DNA of 45,090 bases from Vicinamibacteria bacterium (lineage in GTDB: Bacteria; Acidobacteriota; Vicinamibacteria; Fen-336). Of this stretch, positions 16,991 to 24,761 are shown piece by piece; the first letter of the stretch is position 1; the number at the start of each line of letters is the position of its first letter. Where the stretch lies: NCBI GenBank assembly GCA_025994075.1, contig JAMQGV010000015.1, forward strand, positions 1 to 45,090, read 5' to 3'. The translations under genes were made by a program, and so were the position numbers. Below the pieces are notes generated by a model, which saw only the letters and a program-made list of their open reading frames with translations, did not search any database and had not been told where the DNA came from.

Positions 16991-18001
16991 ATGGACGAGC
17001 CACGCGCCAGAAACAGCACGACCGTTCGGTCTCAGACGACGCCAGTCGCGTTGCGCGTCGCCGGGCGCTCCCTGCGTGCTCTGGCTGCCGTGTCTCCGGA
17101 GTCCGCGGCCGTCCTGACGGAGCGCCTGTTCCTCTCGCCGCCGCGCTTCGCGCCGCCCTCGCACGAGCGTGCCGCGTTCGCGGCCGCCAGGCCCGCCCGC
17201 ATCGACGGCCCCGACGGCCCGCTGCGGCTGTGGCGCTTCGAGGCCGGCGCGATCGACGTCCTGCTGCTCCACGGCTGGGGCGGGCGGGCCAGCCAGATGG
17301 CGGCCTTCGTGGCGCCCATGCGCGCGGCAGGCCTCAGCGTGGCAGCGCTGGACGGCCCCGCCCACGGCGACTCTGCCGGTCGCCTGGCCACGGTTCCCGG
17401 CTTCGCCCTCGCCCTGCTCGAGGCCCATCGCCAGCTCGGGTTTCGCGCCGTCGTCGGCCACTCCATGGGTGGCGCCGCGACGGCCGTGGCCGTCGCGCGA
17501 CACCGGCTGCCCCTCGAGGCCGCCGTACTGATCGGCTCCCCTGCGCGGCCGAGCCGCTTCGTCAGGGACTTCGCCGACGCGCTCGACCTGCCCGCCCCGC
17601 TCGAGGCCGTCCTCCTGCGGCGGCTCAAGCGCCGGACGGGGCTCACCCTCTCCGAGATCGACGCCGAGGCGCTGGCGCCGGCGCTTCGCGGCGCCGCGCT
17701 CGTGATCCACGACCGGGCCGACCGCGAGGTGCCCTACGCCGATGCCGAGGCCATGGTCCGGGCGTGGCCGGGTGCCGAACTGCTGACCACCGCGGGGCTC
17801 GGCCACCGCCGCATCCTCCGCGACCGCAACGTCGCCGCCGCTGCGGCCCGGTTCGTGGCGGCCGCGCTGGGCCGTCCGCTTCGCCCCTGCCTCACGGAGG
17901 GCTGTCCCGAGCTCCCGCTCCGCCCCGGAGGGCGCTGCGAGCGCTGCGCCCTCGAGGCCTTCCTCTTCGATCCCGACGCGCGGGGGCCGTTCGCTGCCTG
18001 A
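16991..18001 (+). CDS. Alpha/beta hydrolase with C-terminal cysteine motif
   Basis: 336 residues, no signal peptide. Oxyanion-hole motif HGWGG (94-98), nucleophile elbow GHSMGG with Ser158, acid in HDRADREV and a late GLGH give a complete catalytic triad. After the hydrolase fold (~75-285) a short tail has C300-x4-C305 and C316-x2-C319, which could bind a metal ion like a zinc ribbon. The substrate is unknown. ATG at 16991 has AAGGA eleven bases upstream, a poor spacing. Co-transcription with the TetR gene suggests induction by an ester-like or hydrophobic compound. Confidence 0.88.
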   Translation: MDEPRARNSTTVRSQTTPVALRVAGRSLRALAAVSPESAAVLTERLFLSPPRFAPPSHERAAFAAARPARIDGPDGPLRLWRFEAGAIDVLLLHGWGGRASQMAAFVAPMRAAGLSVAALDGPAHGDSAGRLATVPGFALALLEAHRQLGFRAVVGHSMGGAATAVAVARHRLPLEAAVLIGSPARPSRFVRDFADALDLPAPLEAVLLRRLKRRTGLTLSEIDAEALAPALRGAALVIHDRADREVPYADAEAMVRAWPGAELLTTAGLGHRRILRDRNVAAAAARFVAAALGRPLRPCLTEGCPELPLRPGGRCERCALEAFLFDPDARGPFAA

Positions 18002-18012
18002 CGGCCCGGGCG

Positions 18013-18018
18013 TATCCT
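18013..18018 (+). promoter_or_regulatory. Candidate -10 (TATCCT) for leaderless PHP gene
   Basis: TATCCT ends six bases before the ATG at 18025; TTCGCT at 17990-17995 could be a weak -35 with a 17-base spacer. No Shine-Dalgarno sequence precedes the start. Confidence 0.45.
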
Positions 18019-18024
18019 CGCGGC

Positions 18025-19026
18025 ATGCCTCGCGGGTCCCGACTCGTCGCCCTCGCCGCCCTGCTGTCCGCCGTGCCTGCCCTGGCGCAGTCGCCGCCGG
18101 CCGCGCCAGGAGCCTGGCTCAAGGGCAACATCCACACCCACACGAACCGCAGCGACGGCGATGCCGCGCCGGAGGAGGTGATCCGCTGGTACCGCGATCA
18201 CGGGTACGGCTTCCTCGCCCTGAGCGATCACGACCAGTTGACGGACCCCGCTCCGCTCGCGGCCACCGCAGGGCTCGTCCTGCTCCCCGCGGAGGAGATC
18301 ACGGGGCTCGCCCTGCCGGCGGACGGCCGGCGGCTGCCGGTCCACGTCAACGCGCTCGGCGTGCGCGCGGCCGTCGAGCCGTTCAAGGGCGGAACCGCGG
18401 CGATGGCGCTGCGCGAGAACGTCGACCGCGCGCGCGCGGCCGGAGCGCTCGCCCTGGTCAATCACCCGAACTTCGGCTGGGCGCTTTCGACGGACGACCT
18501 GCTGTCCGTCGCGCCGCAGTTCCAGTTGCTCGAGATCTTCAGCGGGCATCCGCTCGTCCACCATCTCGGTGGCGGCGGAGCGCCTTCGGCCGAGCAGGCG
18601 TGGGACGCGCTGCTCGGCGCGGGGCACCGCGTCCACGGCGCCGCGGTCGACGACTCCCACCACTTCGTCGGCGAGTGCACGCCGGTCCGCGCGTGCCCGG
18701 GGCGCGGCTGGGTCGTGGCGCGGGTGCCGGAGGCCACGCCGGCCGCAGTGCTGGACGCCCTCGAGCGCGGCGACTTCTACGCATCGAACGGCGTCGCGCT
18801 TCGCAACGTGGCGCGGGACGCGGGCGGTCTGCGCCTCGAGGTCGAGCCGCAGAAGAGCTTCCGCTACCGCATCGAGCTGATCGGCGACGGCGGGCGGGTG
18901 CTGACGACCGTCGACGGACTGTCCGCGGGCTGGCGCTTCAGCGGCAACGAGCGCTACGTGCGCGCCCGCGTCACCGACTCGATGGGCCGCCAGGCCTGGA
19001 CGCAGGCCGCGTTCGCGGTGCGCTGA
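18025..19026 (+). CDS. Secreted PHP-domain metal-dependent phosphoesterase-like protein
   Basis: 333 residues. A signal peptide (~1-21, ending ALA-Q) is followed by a PHP domain (~33-265). The metal-ligand motifs are HTH (37-39), SDHD (67-70), a central NHP and a DDSHH. The last ~65 residues are a small beta-rich domain. PHP proteins use two or three metal ions for phosphoester hydrolysis; exported members of this type are poorly studied and their substrates unknown. The start at 18025 is chosen for the signal peptide and the TATCCT element six bases upstream. Confidence 0.88.
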   Translation: MPRGSRLVALAALLSAVPALAQSPPAAPGAWLKGNIHTHTNRSDGDAAPEEVIRWYRDHGYGFLALSDHDQLTDPAPLAATAGLVLLPAEEITGLALPADGRRLPVHVNALGVRAAVEPFKGGTAAMALRENVDRARAAGALALVNHPNFGWALSTDDLLSVAPQFQLLEIFSGHPLVHHLGGGGAPSAEQAWDALLGAGHRVHGAAVDDSHHFVGECTPVRACPGRGWVVARVPEATPAAVLDALERGDFYASNGVALRNVARDAGGLRLEVEPQKSFRYRIELIGDGGRVLTTVDGLSAGWRFSGNERYVRARVTDSMGRQAWTQAAFAVR

Positions 19027-19036
19027 GGCCGTCCGC

Positions 19037-19615
19037 CTAGAGGCCGATCTCGTCGGCGATCGGCTTCAGCGCCTCGATCAGGAAGCCGACGTGCTCGTCG
19101 AGCGGGCGCCCGAGCGCCTCGGCCCCGCCGTAGACGTAGCTGCGGTCCACCGAGCGGGCGAAGGCCTTGTCCTTCAGCTTCTTCGTGACCGACTCCACGG
19201 GCAGGTCGGCGATCTTCTTCGTCGGCCGTACCTTGACCGCCGCGCCGATGAAGCCGACCAGTTCGTCGCAGGCATAGATCGCCTTCTTGAGCGGCGTGTC
19301 GCGCGGGATGTTCATGTAGTCGGCGTGGGAGCAGATCGCCTCGACGATCTCCTCGGGATAGCCGCGCTCGCGCAGGATCCGCGAGCCCACGTGGAGGTGC
19401 GTCTCTTCGGTCGGGTTCTGCTCGTAGTCGAAGTCGTGCAGCAGGCCGACGATGCCCCACTTCTCGATCTCGGCGGGGTCGGTGACGCCGAACCAGCCCG
19501 CATAGGCGCGCATCGCCTGCTCGACCGCGCGCCCGTGCTTGCGCAGGGCGTCCGACTGCGTGAACTCGAACAGGAGGGCCTCGGCCTCGGCCCGGGTCGG
19601 CACTCGCTCGCTCAT
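19037..19615 (-). CDS. HD-domain hydrolase
   Basis: 192 residues, cytoplasmic. An HD domain is visible: His in KHGRAVEQAM, the paired HD in GLLHDFDYEQ, a His in HLHVG and His-Ala-Asp in SHADY. The size and pattern fit small single-domain HDIG/YqeK-like hydrolases that act on nucleotides or phosphate esters. Its ATG at 19615 lies seven bases after TATCTT (19623-19628), so it may have its own leaderless promoter although it follows mutM by only 17 bases. Confidence 0.88.
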   Translation of the reverse strand: MSERVPTRAEAEALLFEFTQSDALRKHGRAVEQAMRAYAGWFGVTDPAEIEKWGIVGLLHDFDYEQNPTEETHLHVGSRILRERGYPEEIVEAICSHADYMNIPRDTPLKKAIYACDELVGFIGAAVKVRPTKKIADLPVESVTKKLKDKAFARSVDRSYVYGGAEALGRPLDEHVGFLIEALKPIADEIGL

Positions 19616-19622
19616 GCGGCCA

Positions 19623-19628
19623 AAGATA
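19623..19628 (-). promoter_or_regulatory. Candidate -10 (TATCTT) for the HD-domain gene
   Basis: TATCTT ends seven bases before the ATG at 19615, overlapping the 3' end of the mutM locus. No clear -35. Confidence 0.35.
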
Positions 19629-19632
19629 CCTC

Positions 19633-20514
19633 TCAGCGCTGGCAGCGCGGGCAGAAGTGGGACGAACGTCCGCCGACCACGCGCCGGGCAATCGCCCCGT
19701 CGCCGCAGCGCAGGCAGCGCTCCCCCGTGCGGGCGTAGACGCGCCGCTCGTCCTGGTAACCGCCGTCGGTTCCGTCGGGGTGCACGTAGTCGCTGATGCT
19801 GGAGCCGCCGGTTTCGATCGAGCGCAGGAGCACGCGCCGGATCTCCTCCGCCAGGCGCTCGCACTCGGCGCGGGTCAAGCGCCGTGCCGCCCGCGTCGGC
19901 CGGACGCCCGCGCCGAACAGCGCTTCGTCGGCGTAGATGTTGCCCACTCCCGCCAGCACGGCCTGGTCGAGCAGCAGCGTCTTGACCGGGGCCGACCGCC
20001 GGCGCGACGCCGCCCACAGCAGCGGGCCGTCGGCCCCGAGCGCGTCCGGCCCCAGCCGGTCGAGGCGCGGATCGGAGCGGCCCGGCGCGAGCCAGGCCAC
20101 CTTGCCGAACTTCCGCGTGTCGCGGAACAGCAGGTCGCGCCCCCCGTCCTCGAAGGCCAGCCGCAGGTGGACGTGGCGGTCGGGGCCGCGGGCTTCGACC
20201 TGCTCCTCGGGGCTGAGCGTCCCGCCGCCCGTCGACGACAGCAGCCGCACGCTGCGCGCTCCCGCTCCGAAGAGCTGCCCGGTCATGCCCAGGTGCAGGA
20301 GCAGGCGCGAGCCGTCGTCGAGGGCCGCCAGCAGGTACTTGCCGTGCCGCTCGACCTCCGTGGCGGTCCGGCCGGCCAGTCGCCGCCGCAGCGTCGCCGG
20401 CGGCGTGACGAAGAAGTAGCTGGGCCTCGTCGTGTGCACGGCCGCGATCCGCCGCCCCACCAGCAGCGGCCGCACCTGCCGGCGCGTGACCTCGACCTCG
20501 GGCAGCTCGGGCAC
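19633..20514 (-). CDS. mutM: Formamidopyrimidine-DNA glycosylase (MutM/Fpg)
   Basis: 293 residues. The GTG start at 20514 gives the required Pro2-Glu3 N-terminus (PELPEVEVT); Pro2 is the catalytic nucleophile. Lys59 in HGKYLL, the DTRKFGK segment, the helix-two-turn-helix GVGNIYADEALF and a C-terminal zinc finger (Cys267, Cys270, Cys288, Cys291) are all present. It excises 8-oxoguanine and related lesions and cuts the abasic site. It lies 11 bases downstream of the NAD(P)-binding gene and at the end of the MacB-like exporter operon. Confidence 0.96.
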   Translation of the reverse strand: MPELPEVEVTRRQVRPLLVGRRIAAVHTTRPSYFFVTPPATLRRRLAGRTATEVERHGKYLLAALDDGSRLLLHLGMTGQLFGAGARSVRLLSSTGGGTLSPEEQVEARGPDRHVHLRLAFEDGGRDLLFRDTRKFGKVAWLAPGRSDPRLDRLGPDALGADGPLLWAASRRRSAPVKTLLLDQAVLAGVGNIYADEALFGAGVRPTRAARRLTRAECERLAEEIRRVLLRSIETGGSSISDYVHPDGTDGGYQDERRVYARTGERCLRCGDGAIARRVVGGRSSHFCPRCQR

Positions 20515-20525
20515 GGCCGCGGACG

Positions 20526-21398
20526 TCAGGCCTTGCGCGGGGGTGCGAAGGCGTTGGCGTAGTCGCGGGCGAAGTCCTCGAACGCGAGCGGCGCGCGGCC
20601 CAGCACCTTGTGCACGTCGCCCGTGACGCGAGCCCCCTCGCCCGCGCGGAACGACGCGTACATCTCGAGCATGCCGTCCGCCAGCCAGTCGGGCAGGCCC
20701 GCCGCGCGGAAGACAGCCCCCGCCTGCTCGGGGCTCGCCGCCTGGTACCGCACCGCGCGCCCCGTGGCGGTCGCGAGCTGCTCGGCCATCTCCTCGAAAC
20801 GCAGCGCGGCCGAGCCGGTCAGCTCGTAGGCGCGGTTCTCGTGGGCCGCGGGCGAGAGCAGCACCGCGGCGGCCACCGCCGCCACGTCGCGGGCGTCGAT
20901 CGCGGCCACTGCCGCGTCGCCGGCAGGCAGCGAGAAGCGACCCTCCGCGGCGATCGCCGGGGCGGACATCAACAGGTTCTGCATGAACCACGCGGGCCGC
21001 AGCAGCGTGTAGGCGAGGCCGGACTCCTCCAGCCGCTTGTCGGTCGTCGCGTGCCAGCGGGAGAAGCTGACGGGCGAGCCGGTGCGCGCGCCGGCGCCCG
21101 AGACACGGACCACCCGCGGCACGCCCGCGCGCCGGGCGGCCCCGATCGCACGGCCCTGGAGCTCGTCCTGCCGCGGGTCGACCGGCGAGAGCAGGAACAG
21201 CGTGTCGACGCCGTCGCAGGCGGCCTCGAGCTGCTGCGGCTGGTCCAGGTTGCCCTCGACCACCTCGATGCCGGTGTCGCGCAGGGTCCGCGCCTTGGCG
21301 GGAGTGCGGGCGAAGACGCGGAACGCCGCGCCGCGATCGCGCAGCAGCCGCACGAGTTCGGTGCCGATCGTGCCGGTGCCGCCAGTGACGAGGATCAT
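20526..21398 (-). CDS. NmrA-like NAD(P)-binding oxidoreductase/sensor
   Basis: 290 residues, atypical short-chain dehydrogenase fold. The nucleotide-binding motif GGTGTIG is at 6-12, with an Arg-rich segment after strand 2 (FARTPAKAR) suggesting NADP(H) preference. The catalytic Tyr-x3-Lys is not obvious, as in NmrA/HSCARG and quinone reductase-2-like proteins. It could be a redox sensor or a reductase. GGAGG lies ten bases before the ATG, inside a 12-bp perfect palindrome (CCTCCATGGAGG, 21409-21420). Encoded between an ABC exporter and mutM, which hints at an oxidative or electrophile stress theme. Confidence 0.88.
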   Translation of the reverse strand: MILVTGGTGTIGTELVRLLRDRGAAFRVFARTPAKARTLRDTGIEVVEGNLDQPQQLEAACDGVDTLFLLSPVDPRQDELQGRAIGAARRAGVPRVVRVSGAGARTGSPVSFSRWHATTDKRLEESGLAYTLLRPAWFMQNLLMSAPAIAAEGRFSLPAGDAAVAAIDARDVAAVAAAVLLSPAAHENRAYELTGSAALRFEEMAEQLATATGRAVRYQAASPEQAGAVFRAAGLPDWLADGMLEMYASFRAGEGARVTGDVHKVLGRAPLAFEDFARDYANAFAPPRKA

Positions 21399-21424
21399 CG
21401 AGTCGTTGCCTCCATGGAGGAAGT

Positions 21425-22594
21425 TCAGAGATCGCGCAGCGCCACGGCGACCGGCACCCGCACCGCCCGCAGCGCGGGCGGCAGGCCGCCGACGGCACCC
21501 ATCGCCAGCGCGAAGCCGAAGCCGAGGGCCAGCAGGTCCGGGGTGACGCGGAACGCGAACGCGACGTGGGAGAAGGTCTGGAAGTTGAGGGTGGACGTGG
21601 TGAGCCCGTCCAGCGGCCAGGCGAGCAGAGCGCCCAGCACTCCCCCGGCCGCCGCGAGCAGCAGCGACTCGGCCACGATCGCGATCACCACCGCCCCTCC
21701 GCCGAAGCCCAGGGCGCGGATGGTGGCGAGCTCCCGTGCGCGCTCGGCCACTGCCGAGTAGAGCGTGTTGAGCGCGCCGCAGACCGCGCCGACGCCCATC
21801 ACCGCGGCGACCAGCGCGCCCAGCGAGAGGATCATGCCTCGCATCGACTGCGACGCCTTCGCGTAGTACTCGGTCTCGCGGTCCACCTGGTGTCGCATCC
21901 TGGGGTCGGAGGCCACCCGCTCGCGCAGCGCGCCGAGCGCGTCGCGCGCGACGAGCCGGGCCGCCGCCGATTGATAGTACCCCCGCGGCCGCTGGTACGC
22001 GGGGCCGACCACGGCCTCGTCGGCCCAGATCTCGGAGTCGAAGGCGCTCCCGCCGGCGTCCAGGAACCCGACGATCGTGAACGGCGTGCCGCCCAGTCGG
22101 ACCGAGGCCCCGAGGTCGAGCCCGGCGTAGCTGTTCCGGGCGTAGCGGCCGACCACGACCTCGGCGGTGCCCGGCGTCAGCATGCGGCCCTCGGCGACGC
22201 GCACTCCCCCGTGCACGTCGAGGGCGCGCGCGGTGACGCCGCGGACCATGACGTTGGCCTCCGTGCCGGCCTGGCGCAGCGGCAGCGCCACCAGCACGAC
22301 GATCTCCCCGCTGACCAGCGGGCCGCGCGCGTCGCGTGCGACCTCGGGCGCGTCCTGCAGCACCCGGAGCTCTTCCACGTCGATCACGCTGTCCATCTCG
22401 GAGGTGGCGCCCGCGCGCCGGACCAGCGCGTTGTCGGGCGAGCCCGAGGAGACGAGCGCCAGCTCGAAGCCGCGCGCCAGCGCCAGCATCGCGACGAAGA
22501 CGGCGACCGATCCCGCGATGCCCGCGACCGCGACGAGCGACGAGCGCCAGCGCGCGCGCAGGCTCTCGATCGAGTAGACGAGCGGGAGAGCCAC
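21425..22594 (-). CDS. FtsX-like ABC exporter permease (second subunit)
   Basis: 389 residues with the MacB/LolC layout: N-terminal helix (~20-40), extracytoplasmic domain (~50-260) and three C-terminal helices (~265-385) with the conserved ERARELATIRALGF segment. GTG start at 22594, seven bases after the stop of the first permease. With the neighbouring permease and ATPase it forms a heteromeric exporter; unlike the six-gene unit at 34757-41843, no membrane-fusion protein is adjacent. Confidence 0.9.
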   Translation of the reverse strand: MALPLVYSIESLRARWRSSLVAVAGIAGSVAVFVAMLALARGFELALVSSGSPDNALVRRAGATSEMDSVIDVEELRVLQDAPEVARDARGPLVSGEIVVLVALPLRQAGTEANVMVRGVTARALDVHGGVRVAEGRMLTPGTAEVVVGRYARNSYAGLDLGASVRLGGTPFTIVGFLDAGGSAFDSEIWADEAVVGPAYQRPRGYYQSAAARLVARDALGALRERVASDPRMRHQVDRETEYYAKASQSMRGMILSLGALVAAVMGVGAVCGALNTLYSAVAERARELATIRALGFGGGAVVIAIVAESLLLAAAGGVLGALLAWPLDGLTTSTLNFQTFSHVAFAFRVTPDLLALGFGFALAMGAVGGLPPALRAVRVPVAVALRDL

Positions 22595-22601
22595 GGTCGT
22601 C

Positions 22602-23747
22602 CTAGAGCCGCCGCAGCGCCGTCGCGACGTCGAGCCGCGCGGCCTGCAGCGCCGGCGCGAGGCCGGCGGCCAGCCCGACGGCCAGCGCCAGGGCCAGGGC
22701 TGCGACCGCCCCTCCGTCCGGCAGGTAGAAGACGGGCAGCAGCCCGCCCGTCGGGTCGCCGCCGAGCGTGAACGCCTTGGCGAGCGCCGTGCCCGCGACG
22801 CCGCCCAGCAACGCGATGCCCAGCGCCTCGGCCAGCACGAGGCCGAGCACGAAGCGGTCGCCGTAGCCGATCGCCTTCAGCACGGCGAGCTCCGAGGTCC
22901 GCTCGCGGACCGCTCCCGCCATCGTGTTGCCCGTGACCAGCAGCAGCGTGAACACCACGACCGCTCCGACCGCCAGCATCAGCGTCTCGATGTTCCCCAT
23001 CTGCTTCACGAACGACGCGGCCAGCGCCTTCTCGCTCTGGGCCCGGGTCTCCCACGCCGAGTTGGCGAAGCGCTCGTCGATGCGCTTGCAGACCTCGACG
23101 AGGTCCGCGCCCGGGGCGATCCGCACCACGTACCAGCCGATCAGGCCGTCCGGGTAGCCCTCGGGCAGGTTCTCCAGCAGGTAGTCCGAGCGGAACCAGA
23201 ACTGGGTCAGGTCGTCGGTCGGCTTGCTGCCCTCGTAGATGCCGACGAGGTGGAAGTTCCACTCGCCGGTGAAGATCGTGCCCTGGATCGGGACCCGGTC
23301 CCCCACCTTCCAGCCGAAGCGTTCCGCGAGCGTGGCGCCCGCGATCGCCGCCGTGCGGTCCGCGAGGAAGGCCTGCCACGCCGCGTCGTCGATGCGGAAC
23401 TCGCCGTACATGTCGCGGTAGGTGTCCTTGTCGACGGCGAACTGCGGGAAGAAGTTCTTCGGGTCCTGGTACACCCCGCCGAACCAGTTGGCATAGGTCA
23501 CGGCCTCGACCCCGGGCAGCTTCAGGATCTGGTCGCGGTACGCGAGCGGGAGCGGCTGGATCAGCGACGTGCGGTTGGTGACGAAGATGCGGTCGGCGCC
23601 GGCCGCGTCGATGCCCTGGTTGAAGGCCGCGCGGATCGTCACCAGCAGGCAGAACAGGAAGAGCGCGACGGCGAAGGAGGCCGCGGTCAGCAGCGTGCGC
23701 GCCTTCTTGCGCAGCAGGTTGGCCGCGACCAGGGGCAGGAAGCGCAC
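22602..23747 (-). CDS. FtsX-like ABC exporter permease (first subunit)
   Basis: 381 residues. N-terminal helix (~18-38), periplasmic domain (~45-255), then C-terminal helices with the ERTSELAVLKAIGY segment before the second of them, typical of FtsX-family permeases. GTG start at 23747 lies one base after the ATPase stop, so translation is coupled. The sequence differs clearly from the downstream permease, indicating a heterodimer. Substrate unknown. Confidence 0.9.
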   Translation of the reverse strand: MRFLPLVAANLLRKKARTLLTAASFAVALFLFCLLVTIRAAFNQGIDAAGADRIFVTNRTSLIQPLPLAYRDQILKLPGVEAVTYANWFGGVYQDPKNFFPQFAVDKDTYRDMYGEFRIDDAAWQAFLADRTAAIAGATLAERFGWKVGDRVPIQGTIFTGEWNFHLVGIYEGSKPTDDLTQFWFRSDYLLENLPEGYPDGLIGWYVVRIAPGADLVEVCKRIDERFANSAWETRAQSEKALAASFVKQMGNIETLMLAVGAVVVFTLLLVTGNTMAGAVRERTSELAVLKAIGYGDRFVLGLVLAEALGIALLGGVAGTALAKAFTLGGDPTGGLLPVFYLPDGGAVAALALALAVGLAAGLAPALQAARLDVATALRRL

Positions 23748-23748
23748 G

Positions 23749-24447
23749 TCAGGACAGCTCGCCCTTGTCGAGGTGGAAGGTGACCTGGGCGCGAGCGGCG
23801 GCGCGCGGATCGTGGGTCACCATCAGCACGGTCTTGCCGAACTCGGCGACCAGGTGGTGGAGCATCTCGAGGATCTCGTCGGCGCTGTGGCGGTCGAGGT
23901 CGCCCGTGGGCTCGTCGCACAGGAGGAACGTCGGGTCGGCGACGATCGCCCGCGCGATCGCCACCCGCTGCTGTTGCCCGCCTGACAGCTCGCGCGGCTT
24001 GTGGTCCATGCGGTCGGCGAGGCCGACGACGCGCAGCGCGGTCGCCACCCGCTCGCGGCGCTCGGCCTTCGACAGGGGCAGCAGCAGCAGCGGCAGCTCG
24101 ACGTTGCGGAAGGCCGACAGCACCGGGATCAGGTTGTACATCTGGAACACGAAGCCGACGTGACGCGCGCGCCAGGCCGTGAGCCGCGCCCGCGACAGCG
24201 CGGTGATCGCGTCGCCTGCCACCCGGATCGTCCCGGCCGACGGCACGTCGAGGCCCCCGATCAGGTTCAGCAGCGTGCTCTTGCCGGAGCCCGACGGCCC
24301 CATCAGCGCGACGAACTCGCCACTCTCGACGTCGAGGTTGACGTCGGTCAGCACGTGGAGATCCTCGCTGCCGCGGCGGTAGCCCTTGGCCACCCCGCGC
24401 AGGCAGATGAGCGCTTCCGATGGAGCGGTCGAGCCGACCCTGGCCAT
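23749..24447 (-). CDS. MacB/LolD-type ABC ATP-binding protein
   Basis: 232 residues. Walker A GPSGSGKST (50-58), Q-loop VFQMYNLIPV, signature LSGGQ (154-158), Walker B FLLCDE (174-179) and switch His in VTHD. First gene of a minus-strand operon with two FtsX permeases, an NmrA-like protein and mutM. The ATG at 24447 has no ribosome site; TAGGAT (24456-24461) eight bases upstream may be its -10, making it leaderless. Confidence 0.93.
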   Translation of the reverse strand: MARVGSTAPSEALICLRGVAKGYRRGSEDLHVLTDVNLDVESGEFVALMGPSGSGKSTLLNLIGGLDVPSAGTIRVAGDAITALSRARLTAWRARHVGFVFQMYNLIPVLSAFRNVELPLLLLPLSKAERRERVATALRVVGLADRMDHKPRELSGGQQQRVAIARAIVADPTFLLCDEPTGDLDRHSADEILEMLHHLVAEFGKTVLMVTHDPRAAARAQVTFHLDKGELS

Positions 24448-24455
24448 GGGCCGCG

Positions 24456-24461
24456 ATCCTA
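24456..24461 (-). promoter_or_regulatory. Candidate -10 (TAGGAT) for the ABC ATPase operon
   Basis: TAGGAT on the minus strand, eight bases before the ATG at 24447. No matching -35 at normal spacing; a TTGACC lies further upstream at about 24532-24537. Confidence 0.35.
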
Positions 24462-24699
24462 CCGCCGATCGGAAAGGGCTTGCATTCGCCCCCGGGACGA
24501 CCCATCTTGAAGGTGTCAGGACGAACGAGGGTCAAGCTCGGAGGTCCATTGGCCATGGAGGGTCCCCCCGACCAGTGCGGGCCCCGTGGAGGACGGCGGG
24601 GCCGTAAGAGGACGGAGCGGACCGGGCTCGTCCTCGCCCGGTGTTCGTTGACATGAGAACCCCCGCCCCCGGGGCGGGGCGCGAGATGGAACCTCGCAG
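24462..24699. other. Gene-free divergent region with GC-rich hairpins
   Basis: Part of a 314-base stretch without a supported protein gene (24448-24761). Short open frames exist on the plus strand but have low-complexity, shadow-like composition and no start signals. From about 24661 the plus-strand RNA could form a very stable hairpin (CCCCGCC pairing with GGCGGGG), then a small one (GCGAG...CTCGC, 24681-24697, loop ATGGAAC), directly followed by the terminator. A TTGCAT near 24480 could be a -35 for a plus-strand transcript. A small RNA or a regulatory leader for the BtpA operon are both possible. Confidence 0.4.
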
Positions 24700-24735
24700 G
24701 GCCCGGCAGCGCTTCGCAGGCTGCCGGGCCTTTTT
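24700..24735 (+). terminator. Strong intrinsic terminator
   Basis: An 11-bp perfect stem, GGCCCGGCAGC (24700-24710) with GCTGCCGGGCC (24720-24730), a nine-base loop, then five T residues (24731-24735). The T run fixes the direction as plus. It stands 26 bases before the BtpA gene with no protein gene ending upstream on this strand. Confidence 0.85.
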
Positions 24736-24745
24736 CGTGCTGTGC

Positions 24746-24751
24746 TAACGT
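24746..24751 (+). promoter_or_regulatory. Candidate -10 (TAACGT) for the BtpA gene
   Basis: TAACGT, preceded by TGC as in an extended -10, ends ten bases before the ATG at 24762 and follows the terminator. It would give a leaderless or near-leaderless mRNA. Confidence 0.35.
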
Positions 24752-24761
24752 CGCGCCCGGC

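Noticed and set aside
21409..21420. Perfect 12-bp palindrome CCTCCATGGAGG
   Set aside because: It contains the ribosome site of the NmrA-like gene and has no spacer; it is more simply an SD sequence with chance symmetry than an operator.
24648..24653. A perfect TTGACA
   Set aside because: No -10-like hexamer at 15-19 bases downstream; that region is an uninterrupted G/C hairpin.
24386..24656. Short plus-strand open frames in the gene-free region before the BtpA gene
   Set aside because: They overlap the antisense 5' end of the ABC ATPase, have no start signals and encode repetitive Arg/Gly/Pro sequence.
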